A stretch of DNA of 64,000 nucleotides from Pseudomonas neustonica (GCF_003797945.1 NZ_RKKU01000003.1:62001-126000), one strand, 5' to 3'; positions 16,973 to 26,090 are shown, numbered from the stretch's first letter. Notes: a model not told the origin generated them from the letters alone. Numbers and translations: made by a program.

Positions 16973-18601
16973 ATGTCGTCGTCTGATGCTCCATCCACGA
17001 CCTTTCTGGATGATGCCCCGGCTGTGGGTCAGCCTACCCTGACCATGCCTTGGAGTACTCGTTTTCTGCTGGCGGCGATCAGCGGTGTGATGATGTTTGC
17101 TCCCTGGGTTAACCCGGCGTTGTTCTGGACCGGTTGGCTGGCCGGTCTGCCACTGCTCTTTGCCGTGCGTGGGACCCGGCTGCCGGCAGCCTTTTTACTT
17201 GGTTGGGTGGCTGGTGCTCTCTGCTTTGCCGGAGCCAGCCATTGGATGATCGACTTTATGATCCATCTCAAGGGGCTCTCATGGCTGGCTAGTGCCTGTC
17301 TGGCGATGCTGTTCTGGTTGTATACAGGGCTTGCCGTGGGCTTTGCTTGTCTGCTGTATCGCTGGGTGGCTGAGCGTTTGCCGCGTCTCGACCTGCTCAC
17401 CTTTCCTCTCGTAGTGACCGCCGTGATGGCTGTTTTTCCGCAGCTTTTCGTTACCGATTTTGCCGAAGGCCAGGTTCGCTTTCTGGTTGCGTTGCAAGGC
17501 GTAGATCTGTTTGGTGCCAAGGGCCTGAATATCATAATGCTGATCTTCAGTACGCTTGTGTTTCATTTTTTGCAGGCTGCTCACCGCGGCGACCGCGCGG
17601 CTGGTTGCGCTATGCTGACGGCCGCAGGTGTATTACTGCTGTGGTTTGGCTACGGCGTATACGCCTTGAATTACTGGGATACCCAGGCGCGTCATTGGGA
17701 GACGACCCGCATTGGATTGGTGCAGCCCAATGACCCGCCGCGTCGGCGTATCCCTGAGCCGCGTGCGGGGTTTACCCGAGAGGCGCCGGAAGAAATGCTG
17801 GCTAGCCGCCGACTGGCGAGGGCGGGAGCACAATGGATAGCTTGGCCTGAAGCACGCTATAAAGGGTATTACGATCTGTTCACCGTTCGTGATGGTTACG
17901 CCAAAGAGGTCAGGCGGTGGGGCGTGCCGTTGTTTTTTCACGATGTTGAAACGCGTTGGTTGAAGTCTCAGCGGGTGAGCTATAACACCGTTGCCTGGTT
18001 GGCCTCCGATGGCGTGCTCGCGGGGCAGTATCGCAAGGTCAAGCGCATGCCGTTTGGTGAATACCTGCCGGCGTTTTTTGAGCTTCCGGGCGTTGTCCAG
18101 GTTACCAAACTTTTTATGGGTGACTATCTGCGGCCGCTGGGAGCCGGTACAGAGCATATGCAGTTCAATGCCGGTACTATGCGGGTGATCCCCAAGGTAT
18201 GTTATGAGACGGCCTTTCCCGAGTTTGTAGCGGACTCCATCGGCGCTGACGCGGCCGGCAAGCTGCTGCTGTTTCTCTCCCAGGACAACTGGTTTGGTGA
18301 AACTTCGCAACCTTTCCAGCATCGCGATATGTCCATCGTACGGGGCGTGGAAAACCGCGTGCCTATGGTGCACCTGATCAATAACGGTCCCTCGGTTGCA
18401 ACCTCTCCCAGCGGGCGAATTATTGCTAGCACACAGGCATTCTCAAGGGCGGAGTTGCTGGTCGATATACCCTTCTCGGCACAGTCGGGTGGCAGCTTTT
18501 ACAGCCGTCATGCTGTGTTGGTGCAGCGTTGTCTCTACGCCGCCCTGGCCTTGCTATTGCTTGGCGCGCTTATGGCTGGGCGCCGCTCGCGGCGCAGTTA
18601 G
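16973..18601 (+). CDS. Lnt-like membrane carbon-nitrogen hydrolase (apolipoprotein N-acyltransferase paralogue)
   Basis: 542 residues: an N-terminal bundle of about seven hydrophobic segments (30-235), a periplasmic nitrilase-fold domain (about 245-510) and a final membrane segment (about 520-538). The triad of the Lnt family is present: Glu293 (WPE), Lys355 (YRKVKRMPFGEYLP) and Cys410 (KVCYETAFPE). NWFGE, QHRDM and NNGP follow as in Lnt. The usual pseudomonad lnt sits with corC/ybeY-type genes, which are absent here, so this is probably a second copy. The stop codon overlaps that of the convergent amidohydrolase (TTAG). Confidence 0.82.
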   Translation: MSSSDAPSTTFLDDAPAVGQPTLTMPWSTRFLLAAISGVMMFAPWVNPALFWTGWLAGLPLLFAVRGTRLPAAFLLGWVAGALCFAGASHWMIDFMIHLKGLSWLASACLAMLFWLYTGLAVGFACLLYRWVAERLPRLDLLTFPLVVTAVMAVFPQLFVTDFAEGQVRFLVALQGVDLFGAKGLNIIMLIFSTLVFHFLQAAHRGDRAAGCAMLTAAGVLLLWFGYGVYALNYWDTQARHWETTRIGLVQPNDPPRRRIPEPRAGFTREAPEEMLASRRLARAGAQWIAWPEARYKGYYDLFTVRDGYAKEVRRWGVPLFFHDVETRWLKSQRVSYNTVAWLASDGVLAGQYRKVKRMPFGEYLPAFFELPGVVQVTKLFMGDYLRPLGAGTEHMQFNAGTMRVIPKVCYETAFPEFVADSIGADAAGKLLLFLSQDNWFGETSQPFQHRDMSIVRGVENRVPMVHLINNGPSVATSPSGRIIASTQAFSRAELLVDIPFSAQSGGSFYSRHAVLVQRCLYAALALLLLGALMAGRRSRRS

Positions 18602-20343
18602 AGGGCGTCTGCACGGTATACGCTTTCCCCGTCCTTAATTGTTTCCATGACCTTCAGCTCCAGCAGCTGCTCACGCGGCAGCGTGATCGGGTTTTGCGAC
18701 AGTACAACCAAGTCAGCAACCTTGCCCTTTTCAATAGAGCCTTTGCTGTTTTCCTCGAAGTGCTGGTAGGCCGGCCAGATGGTCATTGCCTTGAGTGCCG
18801 TCAGCGCATCCAATCGCTCTTCCGGCCCCAGGATGACGCCGCTACGGGTGACTCGATTGGTCGCACTGTGCAAGATGCGCATGGCGCTGGGGAAGGTGAC
18901 GGGCGCATCAGAATGGATGCTGAACTTGATTCCTGCGCGGTGCAGTGTACCTGTCGGCGAGATAAATTTAGCCAGCTCCGGCCCGGCTACCGATGAACTA
19001 TGCCAGTCGCCCCAATAAAAGGTGTGCATGGGATACAGCGAAGGGAAAATGCCGAGTCTGACCAGTTCGGGTATTTGATCCGCTCGCAGATACTGTCCGT
19101 GAATAAGCACGGTGCGAGGATCCCTGGTATCGGGTATATCTTGTTGCACTGCATCGGTCAGGCGGATCAGTTGATCAATAGCCGCGTCGCCGTTTGCATG
19201 CACCAGTACCTGCCAGTCATGGTCATAGGCCTGCTTCATTATCCTGCGTGCTTCGGCCTCGTCAGCGAATAGCGGATGACCGCTATAGTTGGCATCCTCG
19301 TGCTCGGGTGGCTGGAAGTAAGGGTGGGTAAACCAGGCTGTCTTGCCTTGTGGCGAGCCGTCGAAGGTTAGTTTGACGCCGCCGATACGAAAGTGATCGG
19401 CATAGTCACGAGACATCAGCGGCCCTTTAAGCATAGGGTTCTGTAGATTGCTGACCAGGTCCGGATAAGCAACTACGTCGATCTTGAAGTATCCCGCCTT
19501 GGCAGCCTGCGCAAGGCCTTGCAAGGTATCGGGTGAGGTGCGGCCGTCCTGAATAGTGGTGAAGCCGTTGGCCAGGTAAATGTCTTGCGCCTGCATGAGC
19601 ATGTCGATGCTCTGTTGTGGCGTAAACCTGGGTATCAGCTTAAGCAAGGCGCCAATATGCGCGTTCTCTGCCAGCAAGCCGTTAGGAGTGACGCCGTCTT
19701 TCTCACGGTAAATGGTACCGCCCTCTGGATTGGCTGTATCGGCATTGATTCCTAATACTTCCAGCGCCTTGCTGTTGTAAACCCCCAGATGACCTGACTG
19801 GTGAATGGCCATGATGGGCAGGCTGGTAGATACCGCATCCAGCTCCTGTCGGGTGGGGTGGCGCTGCTCCAGCAACTGCGAATCATCGTAGTTGAAGCCG
19901 ATCAGTATGCCGTAGTCCTGCGCGCGCGAACTGCTGTTCAGGTACTCCCTCAGTGCTGCCTGCAGCTCGGCGATCGAGCTGCCGGGGCCGTCTGGAGGCG
20001 GCAACAGATTGGCAGCGATGGCTTGGATGCCAACAAAGGAAAAGTGGCTATGAGCGTCGACAAAGCCAGGAATCAGAGTGCGACCTTTCAGGTCGTGCAG
20101 TTGGGTTTCTGGTCCGAGAAAATCGGCTTCCAGTTCGGCGCGGCTGCCGACACCGACGATGATGCCATCATCAACTGCGACGGCTTCCACGTTTGGCTGG
20201 GCATCGTCCATGGTCAGGATAGGGCCGCCGAAAAAAAACGCGTCCGCTGGGTTTATGACCGCTGCCTGCGCTGCACTGGGCAGGGCGAGGGTTCCTATCA
20301 ACGCTGCTATAGGCAGGTGGAAACCTCGAGGAATGACCGTCAT
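18598..20343 (-). CDS. Exported YtcJ-type amidohydrolase
   Basis: Metal-dependent hydrolase of the amidohydrolase-3/YtcJ family, 581 residues. A signal peptide is present (about 1-28, cleavage after PSAAQA), so it acts in the periplasm. Metal ligands are in VDAHSHF, with further histidines in VLVHANGDAAI, VLIHGQYL and FSIHSDAPV. The family covers N-substituted amino acid, imidazolone-type and carbamate hydrolases; the substrate is unknown. The ribosome site caaggag is strong. It faces the Lnt-like gene, sharing a four-base stop overlap. Confidence 0.85.
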   Translation of the reverse strand: MTVIPRGFHLPIAALIGTLALPSAAQAAVINPADAFFFGGPILTMDDAQPNVEAVAVDDGIIVGVGSRAELEADFLGPETQLHDLKGRTLIPGFVDAHSHFSFVGIQAIAANLLPPPDGPGSSIAELQAALREYLNSSSRAQDYGILIGFNYDDSQLLEQRHPTRQELDAVSTSLPIMAIHQSGHLGVYNSKALEVLGINADTANPEGGTIYREKDGVTPNGLLAENAHIGALLKLIPRFTPQQSIDMLMQAQDIYLANGFTTIQDGRTSPDTLQGLAQAAKAGYFKIDVVAYPDLVSNLQNPMLKGPLMSRDYADHFRIGGVKLTFDGSPQGKTAWFTHPYFQPPEHEDANYSGHPLFADEAEARRIMKQAYDHDWQVLVHANGDAAIDQLIRLTDAVQQDIPDTRDPRTVLIHGQYLRADQIPELVRLGIFPSLYPMHTFYWGDWHSSSVAGPELAKFISPTGTLHRAGIKFSIHSDAPVTFPSAMRILHSATNRVTRSGVILGPEERLDALTALKAMTIWPAYQHFEENSKGSIEKGKVADLVVLSQNPITLPREQLLELKVMETIKDGESVYRADAL

Positions 20344-20513
20344 GTGTACTCCTTGTCCAAAACGTTACACCCGAATGCGGTGAACCCTGCTGTCCAGCAC
20401 ACGCACGCATTGCTATCGTCGTGACAGTGTAGACAAGGTTGATAAGTCAGGGAGTTTAATGCGCGGCCAGATATGCTCATTGTGCGGCTGAAATAGTCAT
20501 CTCAGCCTGGCAG

Positions 20514-21749
20514 TTAGACAAACTGGCCCGCGGTATAGCCAGATGACCAGGCCCACTGGAAGTTGAATCCGCCAAGATGCCCGGTAACGTCCAGCACCTC
20601 GCCAATGAAATACAGGCCTGCTTGATGCTTGGCTTCCATGGTCTTGGAGCTTACGTCGTCGGTATCGACGCCGCCGAGCGTGACTTCGGCGGTGCGGTAG
20701 CCCTCAGTGCCGGAGGGCTTCAGGCACCACGCATTCAGTCGCTGGCCGATGTCGCTCAGCAGTCGATCGCTGAATTCGGCCAATGCCGTATCGTCCTGCT
20801 GCGGCCACCAAAGTTGCTGCAGCTCGCTGACCAGCCCCTTGGCCAAGCGTTTGCCCAATAGCGTTTTCAGTCTGCTACGTGGCTGTTCTCGCTTGGCCTG
20901 CAGTAGCCATTCAAGGGCATCAATGCCGGGGAGTAAATCAATACTGATTTCATCGCCAGGTGCCCAGTAGTTGGATATCTGCAATATTGCCGGGCCGCTG
21001 ATGCCGCGATGGGTAAACAGCATGGCCTCGCTGAACGACTGGCCATTGCAGCTGACTTCAATATCCAGTGCGAGCCCGGACAGTCGCTCGCACAGTGGCT
21101 TCATGGTGTCGCTGAACATGAAGGGCACCAACCCGGCCTGCCTGGGTATGAGTTTCAGGCCAAACTGTTCGGCCAGTTGGTAGCCGATGCCTGAACCACC
21201 TAATGTGGGTACCGACAGCGCGCCGGTGGCAACCACCACGGTGGTGCAGGTCAGCTTCTGGGGCCGCCCGCTTTGCTGCAGATGCAAGCGATAGCGCGCA
21301 GCATTGCCGGTCTCGTTTAGCGCTTCCAGCCGCTCCAGTTCGCACTGAGTGCGGATCTCGACGCCAGCCTGTATACACTCATCTTCCAGCATGGCGACGA
21401 TCTGTTTGGCTGAGTCCTGGCAAAACAGCTGGCTGTGCTTGCGCTCTTCATAGGCAATGCCGTGCTGCTCGACCAGGGATATGAACTCCCATTGGTTGTA
21501 GCGCTGGAGGGCAGATTTGCAAAAGTGTGGGTTGCGCGACAGGAAATTGTTTGGCTCGACCATTTGATTGGTGAAGTTGCAGCGTCCGCCACCGGACATC
21601 AGGATCTTTTTGCCGATCTTGTTGGCGCGCTCCAGCACCAATACCCGTCTCCCACGTTGGGCCGCGGTAAAGGCGCAGAACAGCCCGGAGGCGCCGGCAC
21701 CAAGCACTATAACGTCGAAGTCTGCGGAGGTGTGAGTCACGGCGGGCAC
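20514..21749 (-). CDS. FAD-dependent oxidoreductase of the HI0933/YhiN family
   Basis: 411-residue flavoprotein. The N-terminal dinucleotide fold is VIVLGAGASGLFCAFTAA. Family marks are KKILMSGGGRCNFTN, TVVVATGALSVPTLGGSGIGY, and the C-terminal FIGEVLDVTGHLGGFNFQWAWSSG. The reaction is not established for most members. The likely start is GTG at 21749, directly after the TAA of the methyltransferase, with a second GTG three codons later as an alternative. It is therefore the downstream member of a two-gene operon. Confidence 0.9.
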   Translation of the reverse strand: MPAVTHTSADFDVIVLGAGASGLFCAFTAAQRGRRVLVLERANKIGKKILMSGGGRCNFTNQMVEPNNFLSRNPHFCKSALQRYNQWEFISLVEQHGIAYEERKHSQLFCQDSAKQIVAMLEDECIQAGVEIRTQCELERLEALNETGNAARYRLHLQQSGRPQKLTCTTVVVATGALSVPTLGGSGIGYQLAEQFGLKLIPRQAGLVPFMFSDTMKPLCERLSGLALDIEVSCNGQSFSEAMLFTHRGISGPAILQISNYWAPGDEISIDLLPGIDALEWLLQAKREQPRSRLKTLLGKRLAKGLVSELQQLWWPQQDDTALAEFSDRLLSDIGQRLNAWCLKPSGTEGYRTAEVTLGGVDTDDVSSKTMEAKHQAGLYFIGEVLDVTGHLGGFNFQWAWSSGYTAGQFV

Positions 21750-22277
21750 TTATCGTTGGCTGGCAGGTTTGCCGCGGATTCTAACATTGTTGTTGGTATC
21801 CCGGCTGCGACGAATCAGTTCGTCGCCGCGAGCATACTGAGGGTCTTTGCATAAACGGTCGTAGAGCACCAGATTGACGGTCGCAGCCAGGTTGAGGCAG
21901 CCTTGGGTAGGGATATATACCACCGCGTCAGCGCGGTCGATGAGCGCCTGCTCCAGAGTGCCGTCCTCTGGGCCAAACACATAGAGCGCACGCTGCGGAT
22001 GGACGAACTCCGGCAGTGCAACCGCGCCTTCAACCAGCTCAATGCAAACGATCTGCGTGCCAGCGGGCAGTGGCTCCAGCAGAGACTCCACACGTGTGGC
22101 AGGAATACGCTGATTAACCTTCTGGGTATCGGTATTGAATTGCGCCGCTCGATCATGTCGTGTGCCGGTATAGCGCACTGCATTCGCGTTGAAACAACCC
22201 GCAGCGCGCAGTATGGCACCCACGTTGGTCGGGCTCTTGGGATTACTCAGGCCGATCAGAACCTGGGGATCATTCAT
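21750..22277 (-). CDS. SPOUT-fold RNA 2'-O-methyltransferase (TrmH/SpoU family)
   Basis: 175 residues with the three SpoU motifs: motif 1 NPKSPTNVGAILRAAGC, motif 2 YVFGPEDGTL, motif 3 CLNLAATVNLVLYDRL. These form the knotted AdoMet site and dimer interface. It lacks an N-terminal RNA-binding extension, resembling TrmL-type enzymes in size, but the target nucleotide cannot be read from sequence. It is translated immediately before the flavoprotein gene with no gap. Confidence 0.88.
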   Translation of the reverse strand: MNDPQVLIGLSNPKSPTNVGAILRAAGCFNANAVRYTGTRHDRAAQFNTDTQKVNQRIPATRVESLLEPLPAGTQIVCIELVEGAVALPEFVHPQRALYVFGPEDGTLEQALIDRADAVVYIPTQGCLNLAATVNLVLYDRLCKDPQYARGDELIRRSRDTNNNVRIRGKPASQR

Positions 22278-22411
22278 CTGCTATTCCATTTCTACCGAGG
22301 CTGAATTCGCGGGTCGGGGCTGGGCAAGCAGCCCGCTGCGGGTAGAATACAGACTTTCGCCGCTTAGCTCAGCAGAGCCTTGGCGGTAAACAGATCAATC
22401 AGGATACCGAT

Positions 22412-22642
22412 ATGCCGCAAGAGCCCAGCGAGATCAAGCACGCAGACCCGCTGCATGGGGTAACGCTAAAGACGATTGTTGGCGATCTGGTTGAGCAGTA
22501 TGGCTGGGAGGAGTTGGGCAGGCGCATTCCGATCAACTGTTTTCTCAGTCAGCCGAGCATCAACTCGAGCCTCAAATTCTTGCGCAAGACACCCTGGGCG
22601 CGGACCAAGGTTGAGGCTTTATATATTCAGTCGCAGCGCTAA
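22412..22642 (+). CDS. VF530-family (DUF2132) small DNA-binding protein
   Basis: 76-residue protein matching the VF530 family: [33 protein letters not shown], then [24 protein letters not shown]. The family is a compact helical domain reported to bind DNA. It stands alone on this strand. A GC-rich leader with two hairpins lies upstream (CCCG/CGGG near 22332 and GCTC/GAGC near 22367). Its TAA overlaps the TAG of the convergent YqaA gene (CTAA). Confidence 0.9.
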   Translation: MPQEPSEIKHADPLHGVTLKTIVGDLVEQYGWEELGRRIPINCFLSQPSINSSLKFLRKTPWARTKVEALYIQSQR

Positions 22643-23106
22643 GTGGCACCTTGCGCCGGCGCTTCTGCCGGAACCCAGCCAAGGGTAGCGGCGGCCAGCA
22701 GCAGGTAACGCCCGCCCTTGGCTAGCGTGACGATCAGCATGAAGCGCCACAGGGGTTCGCGCATCAAGCCGGCAACGATGGTCAGCGGGTCGCCAATGAA
22801 GGGCGCCCAACTCATCAGCAGCGACCAATAACCCCAGCGGTGATAAGTAGCCTGCGCGCGATGAAGTTGTTTAGGCTTTAGAGGAAACCAGCGCTTGTGT
22901 TGCAACTGTTCAAGATAGCGCCCCAAAACCCAGTTGAGCATGGCGCCGAGTACGTTGCCGGCAGTGGCTACCAGCAACAGCAGGGATACGGGGTGAAGGT
23001 TCTGCAGGAGCAGGGCGACCAACGCAAATTCTGATTGCGCGGGTAGTACCGTGGCGGCACCAAACGCGATCAGAAAGAGTCCTGCGTAACTTGTCATATC
23101 CCACAT
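22639..23106 (-). CDS. YqaA/SNARE-associated (VTT-domain) membrane protein
   Basis: DedA-relative membrane protein with about four hydrophobic segments. Marks are [61 protein letters not shown] and the C-terminal [12 protein letters not shown] choose the ATG at 23106 (MWDMTSYAG), which has an aggaaaa ribosome site; the longer frame to 23139 lacks one. The length is 155 residues. Members are linked to envelope lipid transport or cell shape, but the exact role is unknown. Confidence 0.85.
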   Translation of the reverse strand: MWDMTSYAGLFLIAFGAATVLPAQSEFALVALLLQNLHPVSLLLLVATAGNVLGAMLNWVLGRYLEQLQHKRWFPLKPKQLHRAQATYHRWGYWSLLMSWAPFIGDPLTIVAGLMREPLWRFMLIVTLAKGGRYLLLAAATLGWVPAEAPAQGAT

Positions 23107-23327
23107 GCAGCTTTTTCCTGATTCCGGGGTGGCCAGCATACCGGATTACTGACCTTAGCTCGATTTGACGCAGTATTAAGCGCTGTTTTCGCGGATGTAT
23201 TGCGGCGAAATAATGGGTTTTCTGCCTATTTCCGTAAATTATTGCGGAATCACTGCGGCAAGGGTTCACCTCTGTAGGCAAAGGGCGAATAATCGCCCCT
23301 TTTTTCTACTACACGACAGGAATCTGC
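23107..23327 (+). promoter_or_regulatory. Structured leader upstream of the MFS exporter
   Basis: This stretch has no gene. From 23223 it contains an outer stem (TGCCTA at 23223-23228 with TAGGCA at 23275-23280). Inside that stem is a hairpin (TTCCG 23230-23234 with CGGAA 23245-23249) and a short stem (AGG 23261 with CCT 23271). An intrinsic terminator follows at once. The outer stem could extend into the terminator's left arm. This is the layout of a transcription attenuator or riboswitch, or of a short terminated sRNA. I recognise no known riboswitch consensus. Confidence 0.45.
23283..23305 (+). terminator. Intrinsic terminator just upstream of the MFS gene
   Basis: A six-base stem GGGCGA/TCGCCC with loop ATAA is followed by C and six T. 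It ends only 22 bases before the MFS start codon, and no gene on this strand ends nearby. It must therefore terminate either a leader transcript of the MFS gene or a small RNA. Confidence 0.8.
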
Positions 23328-24542
23328 ATGTCTGATTCATCGCTGGAAGCCCTCCCGTCCGCAGCCGAAGTGCCGGCCAAAGTTGCTTCCTGGCTGATTT
23401 TGCTGGCGCTCGCGGTCGGTGGTTTTGCCATTGGCACCGGGGAATTTGTGATTATGGGCCTGATGCCTGACATGGCGGCTGACCTTAACGTGAGTGAGCC
23501 TCAGGTTGGTCACGTGATCAGCAGCTACGCAGTTGGCGTGATGGTGGGGGCGCCTGTTTTGGCAATCTTTGGCGCGCGGCTGCGGCGACGGCATCTGTTG
23601 CTGCTGCTGATGCTGTTTTTTGCTGCAGGCAATATGGGTAGCGCGCTGGCACCGGGATATCAGAGCTTGATGCTGGCGCGCTTTATCGCGGGTTTGCCGC
23701 ACGGTGCCTATTTTGGTGTTGCCGCGCTGGTTGCAGCCTCGCTGGTTGCGCCTAATAAACGAGCTGCTGCCGTCAGCCAGGTGATGTTGGGGCTTACGCT
23801 GGCCATTCTGATTGGTAATCCTTTAGCTACCATGCTGGGACAGTCCATCAGTTGGCGTTACGCTTTCGTTGCGGTAGCGGTTATCGCGTTAATCACGGTT
23901 GCGATGATTGCCCTGTTTTTGCCGCTCGATGCGCGGCATAAACCCAGCAATCCATTAACCGAACTGCAGGCCTTTCGTCGGCCTCAGGTCTGGTTCGCGC
24001 TTGGCATCGGCGCCATCGGTTTTGCCGGTATGTTTTGTGTTTTCAGCTATCTGGCGATGACGCTGCTGGACGTAACCAAGGTCGACCGCGCGCTGGTGCC
24101 GCTGGCTATGGCGGCGTTTGGTGTTGGCGCCATTATCGGTAACCTGGCAGGTGGCTGGTTGTTTGAGCGCTTGCAGTTCCGCGCGGTAGGTGTAGTGCTG
24201 GTCTGGAGCACGCTGGTATTGCTGCTGTTTCCGCTTGCGGCCCAAGCCATGTGGAGCATCCTGCTGGCGTCCGTTGCGGTGGGCAGTATGGTGGCCTTGT
24301 CACCGCCATTGCAGACCCGCCTGATGGATGTGGCGGCTGATGCGCAGACGCTGGCTGCCTCTGCTCATCATGCGGCCTTTAACATTGCTAATGCCTTGGG
24401 GCCTTGGCTGGGCGGCATGGCGATTGTTGCCGGGTTTGGCTGGACGTCCACCGGATACGTGGGGGCTTTTACTGCACTGGGTGGGCTGGGGCTCTATTGG
24501 TTGGCGCGGCGTCATGAGCGTCGCCATCCATTGCCTGCCTGA
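23328..24542 (+). CDS. MFS exporter, DHA1 family (AraJ/YdhP-like)
   Basis: 404-residue, 12-segment proton-coupled exporter. Motif D/E-type sequence FAIGTGEFVIMGLMPDMA in segment 1, the loop RLRRRHLLL after segment 2, and RFIAGLPHGAYFG in segment 4 fit the sugar/purine/drug efflux branch that includes AraJ, YdhP and PbuE. The substrate is unknown. The ribosome site caggaa lies between the start codon and an upstream terminator, so expression is probably controlled by attenuation. Confidence 0.88.
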   Translation: MSDSSLEALPSAAEVPAKVASWLILLALAVGGFAIGTGEFVIMGLMPDMAADLNVSEPQVGHVISSYAVGVMVGAPVLAIFGARLRRRHLLLLLMLFFAAGNMGSALAPGYQSLMLARFIAGLPHGAYFGVAALVAASLVAPNKRAAAVSQVMLGLTLAILIGNPLATMLGQSISWRYAFVAVAVIALITVAMIALFLPLDARHKPSNPLTELQAFRRPQVWFALGIGAIGFAGMFCVFSYLAMTLLDVTKVDRALVPLAMAAFGVGAIIGNLAGGWLFERLQFRAVGVVLVWSTLVLLLFPLAAQAMWSILLASVAVGSMVALSPPLQTRLMDVAADAQTLAASAHHAAFNIANALGPWLGGMAIVAGFGWTSTGYVGAFTALGGLGLYWLARRHERRHPLPA

Positions 24543-24647
24543 TAGCCTTCAGCTAGTCAGATCAAAACGGTGTTTTTTGCAGCAGTCTGGTTGCCCGGCT
24601 AAGGTAGTAGGCAGCCAGTCTTTTTCCTCTCTGCAAGGATACCGCCT

Positions 24648-26090
24648 ATGTCGCTGCGCAATGCCGTCCAACTCATCTGCTATCCCAATCGCCTTGGCAG
24701 CAATCTTAAAGACCTGCATGCCACGCTGGATAAGCATTTAGCTGACGCTATTGGTGGTGTGCATATACTGCCGTTTTTCCCCTCCAATGCCGATGGCGGT
24801 TTTTCTCCCCTGACGCATAAGGAAGTGGACCCTGAGTTCGGCGACTGGGGGGATATTGAGCGACTGGCCGCTGACTATGATCTGTGTTGCGATCTCACCG
24901 TCAACCATATCTCTGACGAGTCGGTTGAGTTTCTCGACTTTCTCGATAAAGGATATGACTCGCCGCATGCCGAGCTTTTTGTGCACGTTGAGCGCTTCGG
25001 CGAGATTACACCGGATGATCTCGCCAAAATCCATATCCGCAAGGAGAAGGAGCCTTTTCGCGACGTGACCTTTGCCGACGGCAGCCGCGGGCGGGTTTGG
25101 TGTACCTTTACCGAACGGCAGATCGACCTTAACTACGAGTCTCCGCTGACCTATGCGTTGATGGAAGAATACATCCGCTTCCTGACCGCGCGGGGGGTAA
25201 AGCTGCTGCGATTGGACGCCTTTGGTTATACCACCAAGCGCATCGGCACCAGCTGTTTTCTGGTTGAGCCTGATGTTTATCGCATTCTCGAGTGGATCAA
25301 TGACGTCGCGTTGCGCCACGGTGCGCAATGCTTGCCTGAAGTGCATGACCACACCAGCTACCAGTACGCGATTTCACGCCGAAATATGCATCCCTACGGT
25401 TTTGCTCTACCGCCCTTGATGCTGTATTCACTGCTGGATGCTAATAGCGTCTATTTGAAAAACTGGTTGCGTATGTGCCCGCGCAATATGATCACCGTAC
25501 TGGATACGCACGATGGCATTTGTATTCCTGATGTTGAAGGTGTGCTGCCGGATGACAAGATCAAGGAGCTGATTGATAACATCAACGAGCGCAGCGCCGA
25601 CCCCATACTGAGGCGCTCTGCTGCCCGGGTTAACAGTGTCGGCGCGATCTACCAGCTGACCTGTACCTTTTACGATGCGTTGATGCAGAACGATGACGCC
25701 TACATCGCGGCGCGCGCCATCCAGTTTTTCTGTCCTGGCATTCCTCAGGTTTACTATGTTGGTCTGCTCGCTGGCTGTAACGACGAGGATCTGATGCAGC
25801 AGACCGGCGAGCTGCGCGACATCAACCGGCATTACTACAGCCTGGGGGAGGTGGACGAGGCGATTGAGCAGCCGGTGGTGCAGCGGCTACTGAAATTGAT
25901 GCGCTTTCGCAGTAATTACCCGGCTTTTGATGGCCGTTTCGAGTTGAACTATTCCAATGACAGCAGCGTCGCCATGGCTTGGCGGCATGGCGAGCACTAT
26001 TGTCATCTCACGGTCGACCTGCGGTTCAAAACAGCGCGTGTTCTCTATCTGGATGAGCAGGACCTGAGTGAGCAGCACTTCACTTGCTGA
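24648..26090 (+). CDS. GH13_18 glucoside phosphorylase (sucrose phosphorylase-like)
   Basis: 480-residue cytoplasmic alpha-amylase-fold enzyme of the sucrose phosphorylase subfamily. The nucleophile is Asp190 (LLRLDAFGYTTKRIGTSCF), the acid/base Glu231 (CLPEVHDH) and the third carboxylate Asp286 (VLDTHDGI). FFCPGIPQVYYVGLLAGCND and DINRHYYS are subfamily marks. The acceptor-site residues differ from those I recall for sucrose phosphorylase: RKEKEP instead of RPRP, and Ala333 before IYQ where the Bifidobacterium enzyme has Asp342. Glucosylglycerol, glucosylglycerate or sucrose 6-phosphate are alternative substrates. No sugar transporter or regulator is beside it. Confidence 0.88.
   Translation: MSLRNAVQLICYPNRLGSNLKDLHATLDKHLADAIGGVHILPFFPSNADGGFSPLTHKEVDPEFGDWGDIERLAADYDLCCDLTVNHISDESVEFLDFLDKGYDSPHAELFVHVERFGEITPDDLAKIHIRKEKEPFRDVTFADGSRGRVWCTFTERQIDLNYESPLTYALMEEYIRFLTARGVKLLRLDAFGYTTKRIGTSCFLVEPDVYRILEWINDVALRHGAQCLPEVHDHTSYQYAISRRNMHPYGFALPPLMLYSLLDANSVYLKNWLRMCPRNMITVLDTHDGICIPDVEGVLPDDKIKELIDNINERSADPILRRSAARVNSVGAIYQLTCTFYDALMQNDDAYIAARAIQFFCPGIPQVYYVGLLAGCNDEDLMQQTGELRDINRHYYSLGEVDEAIEQPVVQRLLKLMRFRSNYPAFDGRFELNYSNDSSVAMAWRHGEHYCHLTVDLRFKTARVLYLDEQDLSEQHFTC

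Noticed and set aside
22359-22387. tRNA-like stretch GCCGCTTAGCTCAGCAGAGC upstream of the VF530 gene
   Set aside because: It resembles a D-arm only. There is no anticodon arm, T-arm or CCA end in register, so it is not a tRNA; more likely a leader hairpin.
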